Of a DNA stretch of 64,000 nt, positions 8,435-19,478 are shown one piece after another. The DNA comes from Saprospiraceae bacterium (GTDB lineage: Bacteria > Bacteroidota > Bacteroidia > Chitinophagales > Saprospiraceae), in the NCBI GenBank assembly GCA_019638385.1, contig JAHBTW010000001.1, positions 1-64,000 of the forward strand, given 5' to 3'. Made by a program: the position numbers and the translations under genes. Numbering within the stretch: the stretch's first letter is position 1; each line of letters starts with the position of its first letter. The notes under the pieces are model-generated. The model saw only the letters and a program-made list of their open reading frames with translations, was not told the DNA's origin and did not search any database.

Positions 8435-11400
8435 GACGTTTGGTGTTTTCGGTGAGAGAAATAGCGGCCTTTTGCGACAGCGCTTTTTTGAAATCTTTCG
8501 GAAAAACCTTCACAAAGCGGGCGAGTTGCTGCTCGTAGTCGCTGAGCAGGAAGCGCGCCACGCTGCTTTGTGTGTATTGAAAATGGCGCTCCAACATCCC
8601 GCGCAAAGTGGCGGCATCCTGTTCGTCGAGCGGATCAAGGTCAATCATTTCGGGGTTGCAACGCGCCGCAAAATCGCCGGCCACATCCCACACATACGCA
8701 ATGCCGCCGCTCATGCCCGCGCCGAAGTTGCGCCCTGTCCGGCCCAGAATGGCCGCACAGCCGCCGGTCATGTATTCGCAGCCGTGATCGCCGATGCCTT
8801 CCGCCACCACCTGCGCGCCCGAATTGCGCACACAAAAGCGCTCGCCGGCCTTGCCGCGAATGTAGGCTTCGCCGGAGGTGGCGCCGTAAAAAGCCACATT
8901 GCCGATGATGCTGTTCTCTTCGGGTTTGAAACGCGCCGATTGGTCGGGATACGCCACGAGGCGCGCGCCGCTCAGCCCCTTGCCGAAGTAGTCGTTGGCA
9001 TCGCCTTCCAATTCCAGTGTGAGGCCGCGCGCTGCAAACGCGCCGAAACTCTGCCCCGCCGTACCGGTACATTTGAAATGAACGGTATCGGGCGGCAAAC
9101 CCGCTGCCCGGTAGCGCTTCGTGATTTCGTTGGAGAGCATGGTACCGATGGCGCGGTCGGTATTCACCACGGGAAATTCCGCTCGCACGGGTTGCCCGGC
9201 TTCGAGTGCCGCTTGCGCAGCGGCGATGAGTTTCCAATCCAACACCCCGGCGAGGCCGTTGTCCTGTTCCTCCTGTTTGTACAGGCCCACGGAGGCATCC
9301 GCCGGTTCGCGGTAGAGGATAGGCGAGAGGTCTAAGTGGCGGGCCTTCCAGTTGCCGGATTCTTTTCGTTGCACCAAGCAATCGCTTTGGCCGATCATTT
9401 CCTCTACGGTGCGGAAACCGAGTTCGGCCATGATTTCGCGGAGTTCGCGGGTGAGGAATTTGAAAAAATTGACAACATGGTCGGGGTCGCCGCTGAAGCG
9501 CTTGCGCAATTCGGGGTCTTGAGTGGCTACGCCTACCGGACAGGTGTTGAGGTGGCATTTGCGCATGAGGATGCAGCCTTCCACCACGAGCGCAGCGGTG
9601 GCCACGCCCCATTCCTCTGCGCCGAGCAGCGCGGCAATGGCGATGTCGCGACCGGTTTTGAGCTGCCCGTCGGCTTGTACGACCACACGGCTGCGGAGCT
9701 TGTTGCGCACGAGGGTTTGGTGGGTTTCGGCCAGACCCAGTTCCCAGGGCAGCCCGGCATGTCGGATGCTGCTGACGGGCGATGCGCCGGTGCCGCCGTC
9801 GTGCCCCGAAATGAGCACCACATCGGCTTTGGCTTTGGCCACGCCGGCCGCAATGGTGCCCACGCCGGCTTTCGACACGAGCTTCACGTTGATGCGGGCC
9901 TGCCGGTTGGCGTTTTTCAAATCAAAAATGAGTTGTGCCAGGTCTTCGATTGAATAAATATCGTGGTGGGGTGGGGGAGAGATGAGGCCCACGCCGGGCG
10001 TGGAATGGCGCACCTGTCCGATCCAGTCGTCCACTTTGTGGCCGGGCAACTGACCGCCCTCGCCGGGCTTGGCGCCCTGCGCCATTTTGATCTGCAATTC
10101 ATCGGCTTCAGTTAGGTACAGACTCGTGACGCCGAATCGCCCGGAGGCTACCTGTTTGATGGCGCTGCGCATCGAGTCGCCGTTGGGCAGCGGATCGTAG
10201 CGGCGTTCGTCCTCGCCGCCTTCGCCGGTATTGCTTTTGCCGCCGAGGCGGTTCATGGCAACGGCCAGCGTGGTGTGCGCTTCCCAGGAAATGGAACCGA
10301 ATGACATGGCCCCGGTGGCAAAGCGCTTATAAATGTTTTCCGCCGGTTCTACCGTTTCAATGGGCACGGGCGGGCGATTGGGTTTGAACTCCAACAAACT
10401 GCGCAGCGTCACGGCCTTCTCCGATTGCTCGTTGATGACCTTACTGTATTTTTTGAAAATCGCATAGTCGTTCTGCCGGGTCGCATATTGCAGCAGGTGA
10501 ATGCTCTGCGGATTGAACAAATGCACCTCGCCGCGCCGCTTCCATTGGAAAATGCCCCCTTCGGGGAGGCGTGGGCTTCGACTCCGCTCAGCCCACGACA
10601 GGGTGGGCGTGGTACGGCGGGTGAGAAACGCAGAGCGGTGTTTCATCAGCGTTTCGCGGGCAATTTCATCTAAGCCCATGCCCTCTATGCGCGACACGGC
10701 GCCCGTGAAGTACTGATCTGTCACCTTTCGGTTAATGCCGAGTATCTCAAAAATCTGTGCGCCCATGTACGATTGCAGGGTGGAAATGCCCATTTTGGAA
10801 AACACCTTGAGCAAGCCGTCATTCACGGCTTTGATGTAGTTGTGTTCCAATTTCACCGGTTTGAAACCCGTGTCAATGCGGCCGTCCTGTTGCATATCAC
10901 GGATACCGGCAAAGGCCATGTACGGGTTGATCGCCGTAGCGCCGAAGCCCAGCAGACAGGCGAAATGATGCACTTCCCACACGTCGCCGGCTTCCACCAC
11001 GATGCCCACTTTGCCCCGGTATCCCTTCCGGATGAGGTGGTGATGCACGGCGGAGGTGTAGAGCAGCGAAGGGATGGCGGCGTGCTCGGAGTCAATGGCG
11101 CGGTCGGACAATACGAGCACCTCGAAGCCGTCTTCCACCGCGTCCTGCGCATAGCGGCAGATGCGGTCGAGGGCTTTTTTGAGCGAGCCGGGCCGGCCAT
11201 CGGCGCGAAAATACATTTGCAGGGTTTTGGCCTGAAAGATGCCGGTGTCCACGCTGCGTAGTTTTTCCAACTCAAAATCGCTGAGTACCGGATGCGGCAG
11301 CGCTACGGTGTGGCACACTTCGGGGTCTTCCTCCAGGATGTTGCCGATGTTGCCCATGAAGGTGGCCAATGACATCACGGCGCGCTCGCGGATGGGGTCA

Positions 11401-12989
11401 ATGGGCGGATTGGTGACCTGTGCAAAGAGTTGTTTGAAATAATAAGACAGATGCTGCGGCTGGTCGCTGAGTACGGCCAGCGGTATATCGGCGCCCATGC
11501 TGCCGATGGGTTCTTTGCCATCTAAGGCCATGGGCAGGAGTACGTTGTCTAAGTCCTCGGCTGTGTAGCCGAACGCTTTTTGGTATTTAAAAACCTGCGC
11601 CGGTTCGAGCGACGTAAAGGTGACGCGCGGTTTGGGCAGCTCTTCTATGCGGATTTTGTATCGCTCCAACCATTCGGCATAAGGCTTGGCGGAGCAGATT
11701 TCTTTTTTGATCTCTTCATCGCCGATGACGCGGCCCTGTTCCAAATCGACCAAAAACATCTTGCCCGGTTGCAGACGGCCTTTCTCTTTCACGATGTCGG
11801 GCGGCAGGGGCAGCACGCCGGTTTCGGAAGCGAGGATGACCCGTTCGTCATGGGTGATGAGATAGCGGGCCGGGCGCAGTCCGTTGCGGTCGAGGGTAGC
11901 GCCGATGAGCCGTCCGTCGCTGAAGCAGATCGCAGCGGGGCCGTCCCAGGGTTCCATAAAAGAGGCGTGAAATTCGTAAAAAGCCCTTTTGTGAGCGGCG
12001 AGGTGCGGGTTGCCGTCCCAGGCTTCGGGTATGAGCATCATGAGCACCTGCGGCAGGGAGCGGCCGCTGAGAGCGAGCAGTTCGATCATATTGTCCAAAC
12101 AGGCGGAGTCGGACTGTCCCGGCGCGACGAGCGGCAGCAGCATGTCCATTTCTTCGGGCGTGAAGAAAGGCGAATGCAGACTTTTTTCGCTGGTTTTGAG
12201 CCAGTTGAGATTGCCTTGTATGGTGTTGATTTCGCCGTTGTGCGCAATGAAACGGAAGGGCTGCGCCAATTTCCAGGAAGGGAAGGTGTTGGTGGCAAAC
12301 CGCGAATGCACCAATCCGAAAGCGCTGACGAATCGCGGGTCGCGGAGGTCGGGGAAATAATGGCGCAGTTGCCGGCTCGTGAGTTGGCCTTTATACACCA
12401 CCGTTCGACACGACAGAGAGGCGAAGTACAGCCCCACGGGATCGTCGGCGGGAATGCTGCCGGCGGCCATGTGTTCGGCGTGGTTGCGCAGTACGAAGAG
12501 TTTGCGCTCCAGTTCATCGGCATCCTGCACGCTCTCCGTGCAGGCGAGAAATACCTGCTCGATTTCCGGCTCCACCGATAGCGCCGTTTCGCCGATGCCC
12601 TTCGGATCGGCGGGTACTTTGCGCCAGGCTAAGATGTCGAGGCCGAGCCGGGTAGCGGCGCGGGTGACGGCATCGCGGCAGGACTCGCGGCGGCGCAGGT
12701 CTTTCGGGAAAAACGCTACTCCCACCCCGTATCGGCCCGGCGGCGGCAGATGAACGCCCAATTTCAAACACTCTGCAAAGAAAAATTCGTGCGGAATTTG
12801 GACCTGAATGCCGGCCCCGTCGCCGGTGTTTTCCTCGCAGCCGCAAGCGCCGCGGTGCTCCATGTTTTCGAGAATGGTCAGCGCGTCGGAGACGGTTTGG
12901 TGGTTCTTGTTGTTCCTCAAATTGGCGATAAAGCCGATGCCGCAAGCGTCGCGCTCAAATTGCGGACTGTACAATCCGGATGTGCTCAT
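8427..12989 (-). CDS. gltB: Glutamate synthase large subunit
   Basis: 1520 residues. The type II glutaminase domain begins at C16 in DACGIGFIANL, so the first 15 residues are probably a removed propeptide. The central and FMN-binding synthase domains follow. The 3Fe-4S cysteines are in CILMRKCHLNTCPVG, and the C-terminal beta-helix (GXGXG) domain ends the protein. It makes glutamate with GltD and releases ammonia from glutamine for channelling to 2-oxoglutarate. One feature is odd: residues about 798-806 (WAERSRSPR, between TTPTLS and LPEGG) come from an inserted palindromic repeat that keeps the frame. The flanking family motif (GGIFQWKRRGE) is intact, so the enzyme is probably active. Confidence 0.97.
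10571..10596. repeat. REP-like palindrome inserted in gltB
   Basis: The bases GTGGGCT at 10571-10577 and AGCCCAC at 10590-10596 form the arms of a 26-bp hairpin with TCGACTCCGCTC between them. On the coding strand it reads GTGGGCTGAGCGGAGTCGAAGCCCAC, a motif I recall as a dispersed intergenic palindrome in Bacteroidota and some other phyla. Here it adds about nine codons in a surface-loop-like position of GltB just before the conserved QWKRRGE motif. Confidence 0.65.
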
Positions 12990-13252
12990 TTTTCACAATT
13001 GTGTCGTGACGGCTTATCCGGTTAGGGCGAATGACGCATACTTCTAAAATCGAAAAAAGTCAGATTGTAGATTGCTGATTTCAGATTGTTGAAGTGCCGC
13101 ATACTTCTAAAATCATCAATCAAAAATCATCAATCGAAGAAAAACTGCGCCGGCCTCGGTAAATTTTTATTTGGTTTTGTTAAAAATTTTGCAATGAATC
13201 AAAATGATTGTTGATTATATTGTGGTGAAAAGGCAAAGTTAGTGCAAAGTTT
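12990..13252. repeat. Intergenic region with short direct repeats
   Basis: 263 bases between gltB and the barrel receptor. A 17-bp direct repeat CGCATACTTCTAAAATC occurs at 13035-13051 and 13098-13114. Just after it the unit AAATCATCAATC is repeated in tandem. The gltB promoter must lie here, but I cannot place it with confidence. Confidence 0.55.
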
Positions 13253-15703
13253 TCAATACATCATACTTTCGCCGCCGCCGTCCTCGCCGCCCTTTCTCTC
13301 CTCGCCGCGTTGTTTGGTCTGATTCAAGCGGTAGTTGAGCGTGAGCGTGGTTTGGCGGGCGCGCCACTGGAAATCGGTATCGGAGATGAAATCTTCGCCG
13401 AAAGCCGTTGAGCGCCAGCGGCGCGAGTTGAGCAGGTCCCGGACGCTGAGCGTGATGGTGCCTTTTTGTTTGAGTATATCGCGGCCGGCGCCCAGGTCTA
13501 TACTATACATGGAACGACTGCGGCCTTGTGGGGTTTCTTGCGGCGCGCGGTAGTCGAAGCGCACTTGCAGATCGGTATTTTTGAGTATGGTAAAGCGCGA
13601 AGTACCGCGTGTGAACCAGCTATAGGTATCGGCTTTGAAGGTCTCGCCGAGGTTGCCGCCGTCGGTGATGGCGCGGAAAAAGTTGAAACTGCCGTTGACC
13701 GTCCACCATTTCGCCGGGTTGTAAGATGCGACGAATTCCAATCCGTAGGCATCTTCCGACAAGAGGTTTTCGGGGCGGGTGAGGAAGGTGAAGCCGTCTT
13801 CGTTCAGAGTTCGGATGCGGTCCACCTTGCCTTCTGTACGGCGATAGTAGATCGAAGAACTCAGCGAAGCTTTGTCCCAGTATTTGATGTGTCCCAGCTC
13901 CACCACGTCGGTGAATTCCGGTCGGAGATCGGGGTTGCCGGTAAAGATGTTCCGGTTGTCGCTGAAAGTGGAAAAAGGATTCAATTCGCGGAAACGCGGA
14001 CGGCGCAGCCGCTTGCTGTAGCTGATCTGTACGGCATTGCTCGCGGGCAGTTCGTAGCTGATGTGCATGCTGGGGAAGAAGTTGAGATAGTCTTGCGTAT
14101 TTACTTCATTGGTTTGGAGGAGTTCGGTGAGGATGTCGGTCAGTTCGCCGCGCAAGCCCGCCTGATAGGAGAACTTTCCTTTTTTGTTGCCATAAATCAG
14201 ATATGCGGCGTGGATGTCTTCATTGTAGCGGAAGTTGTTGCTAAGTCCCGGAAAGATATTCCACATATCGTCCACCAGTTCTTCCACGAGGAAGTCGTTT
14301 CCGATGTCGCGGAACGTACTGCGCAATCCCAGCTCCAACTTGCCGTCTTTGCCGATCGGTTGCACATAGTCCAACTGTGCGGCCAGCAGTTGTTCGCGCT
14401 CTTTGTTGTAGGAGCGCTGAAACAGATCGGGGATGCCGGAGGCGACCATTTCCGGGTTGAAAAAGCGCTCGCTCAGGTCGGAGTCTTCCGTCTCGGCATT
14501 GTCCTGATAGCGTAGGTCGAAGCTCAGTTCATGGCCTTGTTTTTCGAAAGTTCTTTTGTAAGTAAGCGCATATTCAAGATTGAGTTCATCTTCTGCTTCA
14601 TCATCTTTTCGCAGCGAAATGGCAGTCGGATTGCCCAATGTTGATAAAAAATCGCGGAATTCCAGGTTGGTAATGTTGGTCTGTTTGCCGCCCCGGTAGG
14701 TGAAGGCGCCGGTGAGGATGTTATTGTCGTTGAAAAAATAATCGGCGCCGGCCCGCACACTGTTGGACCAGCCGCCGCGCGAGCGGTTGTTGTTTTGGGT
14801 CGTGATGAAGGTCGTGTCGCCGCTATACACTTCCTGATACAGTGTTCCTCCTCCGGGACTGTCGCGGTAGCTGAGGCCGTAGTTGGTGAAGAGGTTGAGC
14901 TTTTTGGTGCGATAGTTGAGGTTGACGGCCGCGCCGTGGTTGTCGGGATAGCCGGTGGTGAGATCGAAGGAGCCGTTTACGCCGGTGCGCACGTCTTTTT
15001 TAAGGATGATGTTGATGATGCCCGACATGCCTTCCGCCTCGTAGCGGGCCGATGGGTTGGTGATCACCTCGACCTGGTCAATGAGGTTGGCAGGCAACTG
15101 CCGCAAGCCGTTAGCGCCGTTGAGGCCGATCAGCCCGGAAGGTTTGCCGTCTATGAGAATGCGCACGTTGTCGCTGCCGCGCAGGCTCACGTTGCCTTCC
15201 ACATCCACTTGCACCGAAGGGACGTTGTCGAGCACATCTGCCGCATTACCGCCGGCATTGCCGAGGTCTTTGCCCACGTTGAACACCTTTTTGTCGAGCG
15301 ACATTTGCAACTGGCTTTTTTCTGCCTGCACCACTACTTCATTGAGCAGGGTGGCCTGCGGGTCCAATGTAATGATGCCCATGTCGCCGGTGCTGCGCGC
15401 GCCGGATACGGTGAGACTGGGAATGGTTTTGGTTTGGTACGACAGGAATTCTATTTTTACAAAATAAGCACCCGGCGCCACCTCTACGCTAAAGATGCCC
15501 GCTTCATCGGTGATATTGCCCGTCACTAAAGCGCTGTCTTTCAGGCTAAAAAAACTGACACTGGCGTAATCTAAAGGCGTATCTGTGGCGGCGTCCACGA
15601 CTTTTCCGCTCAGTCGCACCTGCTTTTGAGCGCTCAGTGCAACAGCGGAAAATAAGAACAACAAGAGAGTGAAAACCGTAGTAGTGAGGGAATTTCGCAT
15701 CAT
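13253..15703 (-). CDS. Outer-membrane beta-barrel receptor with CarboxypepD-like domain
   Basis: About 816 residues. I chose the ATG at 15703 because it gives a clean signal peptide (hydrophobic run, then VALSAQ); an upstream ATG at 15721 would add six residues. Residues about 30-105 are a carboxypeptidase-regulatory-like domain (LSGKVVDAATDTPLDYASV). Next comes a TonB-plug-like domain (ADVLDNVPSVQVDVEGNVSL, IDGKPSGL, IEVITNPSARYEAEG region), and the rest is a barrel ending in a polar Gly/Glu-rich tail. This is the outer-membrane protein beta-barrel family close to TonB-dependent receptors. The ligand is unknown, there is no SusD partner nearby, and the gene stands alone. Confidence 0.88.
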   Translation of the reverse strand: MMRNSLTTTVFTLLLFLFSAVALSAQKQVRLSGKVVDAATDTPLDYASVSFFSLKDSALVTGNITDEAGIFSVEVAPGAYFVKIEFLSYQTKTIPSLTVSGARSTGDMGIITLDPQATLLNEVVVQAEKSQLQMSLDKKVFNVGKDLGNAGGNAADVLDNVPSVQVDVEGNVSLRGSDNVRILIDGKPSGLIGLNGANGLRQLPANLIDQVEVITNPSARYEAEGMSGIINIILKKDVRTGVNGSFDLTTGYPDNHGAAVNLNYRTKKLNLFTNYGLSYRDSPGGGTLYQEVYSGDTTFITTQNNNRSRGGWSNSVRAGADYFFNDNNILTGAFTYRGGKQTNITNLEFRDFLSTLGNPTAISLRKDDEAEDELNLEYALTYKRTFEKQGHELSFDLRYQDNAETEDSDLSERFFNPEMVASGIPDLFQRSYNKEREQLLAAQLDYVQPIGKDGKLELGLRSTFRDIGNDFLVEELVDDMWNIFPGLSNNFRYNEDIHAAYLIYGNKKGKFSYQAGLRGELTDILTELLQTNEVNTQDYLNFFPSMHISYELPASNAVQISYSKRLRRPRFRELNPFSTFSDNRNIFTGNPDLRPEFTDVVELGHIKYWDKASLSSSIYYRRTEGKVDRIRTLNEDGFTFLTRPENLLSEDAYGLEFVASYNPAKWWTVNGSFNFFRAITDGGNLGETFKADTYSWFTRGTSRFTILKNTDLQVRFDYRAPQETPQGRSRSMYSIDLGAGRDILKQKGTITLSVRDLLNSRRWRSTAFGEDFISDTDFQWRARQTTLTLNYRLNQTKQRGEERKGGEDGGGESMMY

Positions 15704-15867
15704 AAAAAATTGAAAAGTCATGTAGATAGTTGTCGCCCGTTGAGGAAGAACCCAACATTAGGGTAACGTCAACAGAAACCAAATTCTTCGGAAATGGTTT
15801 TCAGAAGCGGCGGCGAGGGCGGACTATTTGACCAATTTGCAAGCCCTGACTTAGTTACAAAGGGCTT

Positions 15868-16932
15868 TTACAAACCGTCATTCGTAAAGTCACCGAGGAA
15901 CTTATATTTTTTCTGTTTCGACTTCCATCGCTCCATGGCATACTGTTGCATGTCGTCAATGGTGTCTTTTTCATCCACTATTTCGAATCCCAGGAGGGTC
16001 TCAATGATATCTTCTATGGTTGCTATACCGTCCATACCGCCATATTCGTCCACAATCAACGCGATATGTTCTCTATTTATCAGTAGATGTTCCCATGCAT
16101 TGAACAGCGTAGTGGAATCTGGAATGGTAACAATTTCTCTTTTTATATCCTTCAATTTCAGGTCAAATTGATCCTCTGCCAATTTTTCAAAAACCATTTC
16201 CCTGAATATATATCCCGTTACGTTGTCTCTTGTGTTGTTGTAAATCGGAATGCGTGAAAAATGAAGAAAATCCTTGTTTTTCAAAAACTCCTCCAAGGTC
16301 ATTTCTTCATTGGCGACTACCACCACTACTCTGGGGGTCATTATTTCAGAAATTTTAATGCTTTTTAATTTAATCAGATTTTGGATTATTTTATTCTCTT
16401 TTTCTCCAAAAATACCCTCCTCTGCTCCGATGTTTGCCAATGCGGAAATCTCTTCCCGGCTGGTCGTTTTTTCAACACCTTTTCTGGCTAATAAGTTGGT
16501 TATGAAGGCAGAAGCAATAACGATGGGGTAGGTGATAAAAATCATTACTCTTATCGTATAGAGCGTAATGCTCATTAATTCTTTGCTGTAATTGGCGCCA
16601 AGTGTTTTGGGGATTATTTCGGTCAACACCAAAATCAATATAGTAAGGATAGCGGAAATAAGGCCGAAATATGCCTCTCCGAATACTTTGACTGCCTGTG
16701 CGCCTACCCCCGCTGCTCCGACGGTATGCGCAATCGTATTCAAGGATAAAATAGCAGATAAGGGCTTATCTATATTAATTTTTAGACCAATAAAAGCCTT
16801 TGCATTTTCATTCCCATTCTCCGCCTTCGCCTTTAAAAAAGACAATGGAGTCGAAAGCAGAACGGCTTCCATGATGGAACATAAAAACGAAGTGAATAAT
16901 GCAATAAATAAATAAGTAAGGAGTAGTGTCAT
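15868..16932 (-). CDS. CNNM-type membrane protein with CBS pair
   Basis: 354 residues. Residues 1-170 form a DUF21/CNNM membrane domain with about four hydrophobic segments and the motif LTEIIPKTLGANY. Residues 195-320 are two CBS domains (ISEIMTPRVVVVV, FSRIPIYNNTRDNVTGYI, LIVDEYGGMDGIATIEDIIETLLG). Proteins of this family transport or control Mg2+ and Co2+ and are often called hemolysin-like. The usual C-terminal CorC/HlyC domain is missing: the protein ends about 35 residues after the CBS pair, a natural short form in the family or a loss. It is likely an inner-membrane protein. There is no operon partner. Confidence 0.88.
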   Translation of the reverse strand: MTLLLTYLFIALFTSFLCSIMEAVLLSTPLSFLKAKAENGNENAKAFIGLKINIDKPLSAILSLNTIAHTVGAAGVGAQAVKVFGEAYFGLISAILTILILVLTEIIPKTLGANYSKELMSITLYTIRVMIFITYPIVIASAFITNLLARKGVEKTTSREEISALANIGAEEGIFGEKENKIIQNLIKLKSIKISEIMTPRVVVVVANEEMTLEEFLKNKDFLHFSRIPIYNNTRDNVTGYIFREMVFEKLAEDQFDLKLKDIKREIVTIPDSTTLFNAWEHLLINREHIALIVDEYGGMDGIATIEDIIETLLGFEIVDEKDTIDDMQQYAMERWKSKQKKYKFLGDFTNDGL

Positions 16933-17089
16933 TTCAAATTGTGATTTAATAATCGGCCGATTTCTATTGGATCAACTTATGATCGGGAGGAAGGTGTAAC
17001 GCCCTGCCGGTCAGGCATTGACCTTAGAAGGCGCAAATATACTCAAGGTTTTCTATCAATGATACGCCGAATGAGGGCAACTTTTCAAA

Positions 17090-17944
17090 CTACTGCAAAC
17101 AATCGCCGCTCACCCCCAACACATAGTTTTGCACTACACCGATACGCCGTGCCGTTTCGGCGCCCTGAAAGCCCTCGATCATCTCGTCTTTGAGTTCGCT
17201 GCGGGCCAGGTCGGTAAGTTTTTTGGCCACCGGGGCGTACGACCAGTGCCACTTTTCTTCAAAGTAGCCGTTGGGGCGGTCGGGACCTTTGGCGGAATAA
17301 GGCCGGCAAAAGCCGTACTCATGCGCATGCGCTGTGAGCCATTCGAAAATCTTCATGCCCTCGCCTTTGAGGAAAAAAGCATCGGTGAGGGCGTTGAGGT
17401 CAATGTCGGTGCCCCAATGATGTCGCGAAGAGCCGGGCATGGAACTGTATTCCAAGATTTTGAGCGCTCGTTGTATCGGGTCGGGAACAGTTTTTGAAAT
17501 GTCCTCGCCGTCCACCGGGCGGCTGCCGTTCCATTTGGCATCCCAAATCCCTTTCTGCCGGTCAAAATTCCGGGCAGCGGAAATGATCCTGAGTCGCACC
17601 CCGTCCTGCAATGCGGCAGCGTACATTCGTTTGAATGCCGCGTAGGTGTCATGCCGCAAATAGTGGCCCTCGCGGTCGGCGTGCTCAAGCGCTACGGGTA
17701 CGAAATCGGGATGCGTGGCCGGGTCGAATTTGCCCATGAGGTAGGCGAGGGTAAAGGAGTCGCGACGAGCCTGCTCCGGGTCGGGAGCTGCTTCCGGCGC
17801 TTCCGGCGCGCCTGTTTCTTTTGCTGCGGCATAAGCGGCTCCGGATTGCGGTTCATTGCGGTGGCAATTCAAGAGCAAAATACCTGTAAGCAGCGAGGCA
17901 AAAACGACAAAGCCGGCAGGAATAAAAACTCGATGGAGTCGCAT
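17090..17944 (-). CDS. M15-family (VanY-like) D,D-carboxypeptidase
   Basis: 284 residues with an N-terminal hydrophobic segment (8-26) ending at LLLNC27, which may be a lipoprotein signal with an unusual N before Cys. The M15 zinc motifs are SRHHWGTDID (H175 and D182, with S173 and G178 of SxHxxG) and EKWHWSY (H233), so the protein is probably active. The family trims the terminal D-alanine from peptidoglycan stem peptides or cuts linked peptides, in the periplasm. It lies downstream of the sodA-like gene on the same strand but after a strong terminator, so it is probably expressed separately. Confidence 0.88.
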   Translation of the reverse strand: MRLHRVFIPAGFVVFASLLTGILLLNCHRNEPQSGAAYAAAKETGAPEAPEAAPDPEQARRDSFTLAYLMGKFDPATHPDFVPVALEHADREGHYLRHDTYAAFKRMYAAALQDGVRLRIISAARNFDRQKGIWDAKWNGSRPVDGEDISKTVPDPIQRALKILEYSSMPGSSRHHWGTDIDLNALTDAFFLKGEGMKIFEWLTAHAHEYGFCRPYSAKGPDRPNGYFEEKWHWSYAPVAKKLTDLARSELKDEMIEGFQGAETARRIGVVQNYVLGVSGDCLQ

Positions 17945-17960
17945 GGAGAGGGTTTGATTT

Positions 17961-18017
17961 GAAAAAAAAATCGCCGGGCTGTGAGGCGCAGTTTTCCTGC
18001 GGAACGACCCGGCGATT
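17961..18017 (-). terminator. Intrinsic terminator of the superoxide dismutase gene
   Basis: On the minus strand AATCGCCGGG (18017-18008) pairs perfectly with CCCGGCGATT (17978-17969). An inner CGCAG/CTGCG stem sits in the loop, and a run of T follows at 17968-17962. It lies about 30 bases after the sod stop codon. Confidence 0.85.
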
Positions 18018-18046
18018 GAAGTTATGAATCACGAAAAACGTACAAA

Positions 18047-18679
18047 TTAGAAATCTGAGCGGCCGGGATTGGCGTCATTGTAACGCTTGGTCACTTCCTG
18101 CCAGTTGATGACGTTGAAGAAGGCAGCCACATAGTCGGGGCGGCGATTTTGATAGTTGAGGTAGTAAGCGTGCTCCCACACATCCAAGCCGAGAATGGGC
18201 GTGCCCTTCGCCTCGGCCAGGTCCATCAGCGGGTTGTCTTGGTTGGGGGTGGAAGTAATAAACAAGCGGTCGTTGCCGTCCACACAGAGCCATGCCCAAC
18301 CGGAGCCGAAGCGCGTCATGGCAGCGGCAGTGAATTGCGTTTTGAAGTTTTCAAAACTACCCAAATCGCGCACGATGGCTTTGTGTATGTTGGTTTGCGG
18401 GGAAGGTTCGCCGCCGCCGTTGGGCGACATGATCTCCCAGAACAGATTGTGGTTGTAGAAGCCGCCGCCGTTGTTGCGTACTGCGCCGGAATATTTGGAA
18501 ATATTGGCCAGAATGTCTTCTATTGTAAGCGATTCGGCATCGGTGCCGGCTATGGCTGCATTGAGATTGGCGGTATAAGCCGCATGGTGCTTGGTATGGT
18601 GTATCTCCATGGTGCGCGCATCAACGTGCGGCTCTAAGGCATCATAAGCATAAGGCAGATCGGGAAGTTGAAAAGCCAT
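18047..18679 (-). CDS. sodA: Fe/Mn superoxide dismutase
   Basis: 210 residues from the ATG at 18679 ([12 protein letters not shown]), the normal start of this family; the frame upstream of it is not family-like. It converts superoxide to oxygen and hydrogen peroxide in the cytoplasm. The metal ligands are H27 in EIHHTKHH, the His of GFYNHNLFW, and the Asp and His of [13 protein letters not shown]. Fe and Mn forms cannot be told apart safely by eye, so the symbol could equally be sodB. There is no operon partner; a terminator follows. Confidence 0.95.
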   Translation of the reverse strand: MAFQLPDLPYAYDALEPHVDARTMEIHHTKHHAAYTANLNAAIAGTDAESLTIEDILANISKYSGAVRNNGGGFYNHNLFWEIMSPNGGGEPSPQTNIHKAIVRDLGSFENFKTQFTAAAMTRFGSGWAWLCVDGNDRLFITSTPNQDNPLMDLAEAKGTPILGLDVWEHAYYLNYQNRRPDYVAAFFNVINWQEVTKRYNDANPGRSDF

Positions 18680-18854
18680 AATTGAGTATTGTTTTTGAGT
18701 TAAAAAAATGATTTTAGAAAGGTATTTGTACAACGCCTTTGCACTTGTTTAGTTTCGGTATAAACAGGATTTCTCTTTTCCTGCCGCCACCGTGAACCGA
18801 TCGGTACCGCTTTTGTTCCCTTTCCATCGAATGATACAAACTACAAAACAGCTA

Positions 18855-19463
18855 ATGGTCAATATCACGGATTTGGAAAGCATCGCAGCCAAAGAGGCCC
18901 GCACTTTATACCCTGTACACGATTTTATTCGCCACCGTTGGAGTGCCCGCTCTTTCGCGGAGCGCCCCATCGGGCAGGAAGAATTGCACACCCTGCTGGA
19001 GGCGGCCTCCTGGTCGGCGAGCAGCATGAACGAACAGCCCTGGGTTTATCTCTATGCACATCGGGGGGAAGCAGCGTTTCAACGCATGTACGACTGCCTG
19101 CTGAAAGGCAATCGCTGGGCCGACGGTGCGGCGGTCTTGCTCCTCAGTCTCGCCCGCAAAAATCTTACTTCCAAAGGAGAGGCCAACCGCCATGCCATGC
19201 ACGACGTGGGCGCGGCCAACACCACGCTCCTGCTTCAGGCTGCGTCAATGGACATTTACGGCCACATGATGGGCGGCTTCGATATGCAAAAAACCATCGA
19301 AACCTTCCACATTTCGGATGACTTTGAAGTAGCCTGTTTCATCGCACTCGGCTATTTGGATGCGCCCGAAAAATTGGAGGAGCCGTTCCGCACCCGCGAG
19401 GTCACGCCCCGCAACCGCAAACCTGTTGATGCGTTTGCGTTTGCGGGGGAACTGCCGGGCTGA
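18855..19463 (+). CDS. Nitroreductase family protein
   Basis: About 202 residues from the ATG at 18855; an ATG at 18831 would add eight residues. The FMN-binding signature HRWSARSFAERPI lies near the start, followed by LLEAASWSASSMNEQPW, GAANTTLLLQAASMD and a C-terminal FIALGYLD region. These are typical of the NfsA/NfsB-like fold. Such flavoenzymes reduce nitro groups, quinones or similar acceptors with NAD(P)H; the real substrate is unknown. The gene is on the opposite strand to its neighbours and ends 15 bases from the convergent aldolase gene. Confidence 0.9.
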   Translation: MVNITDLESIAAKEARTLYPVHDFIRHRWSARSFAERPIGQEELHTLLEAASWSASSMNEQPWVYLYAHRGEAAFQRMYDCLLKGNRWADGAAVLLLSLARKNLTSKGEANRHAMHDVGAANTTLLLQAASMDIYGHMMGGFDMQKTIETFHISDDFEVACFIALGYLDAPEKLEEPFRTREVTPRNRKPVDAFAFAGELPG

Positions 19464-19478
19464 GTAGCCGCTATTATC

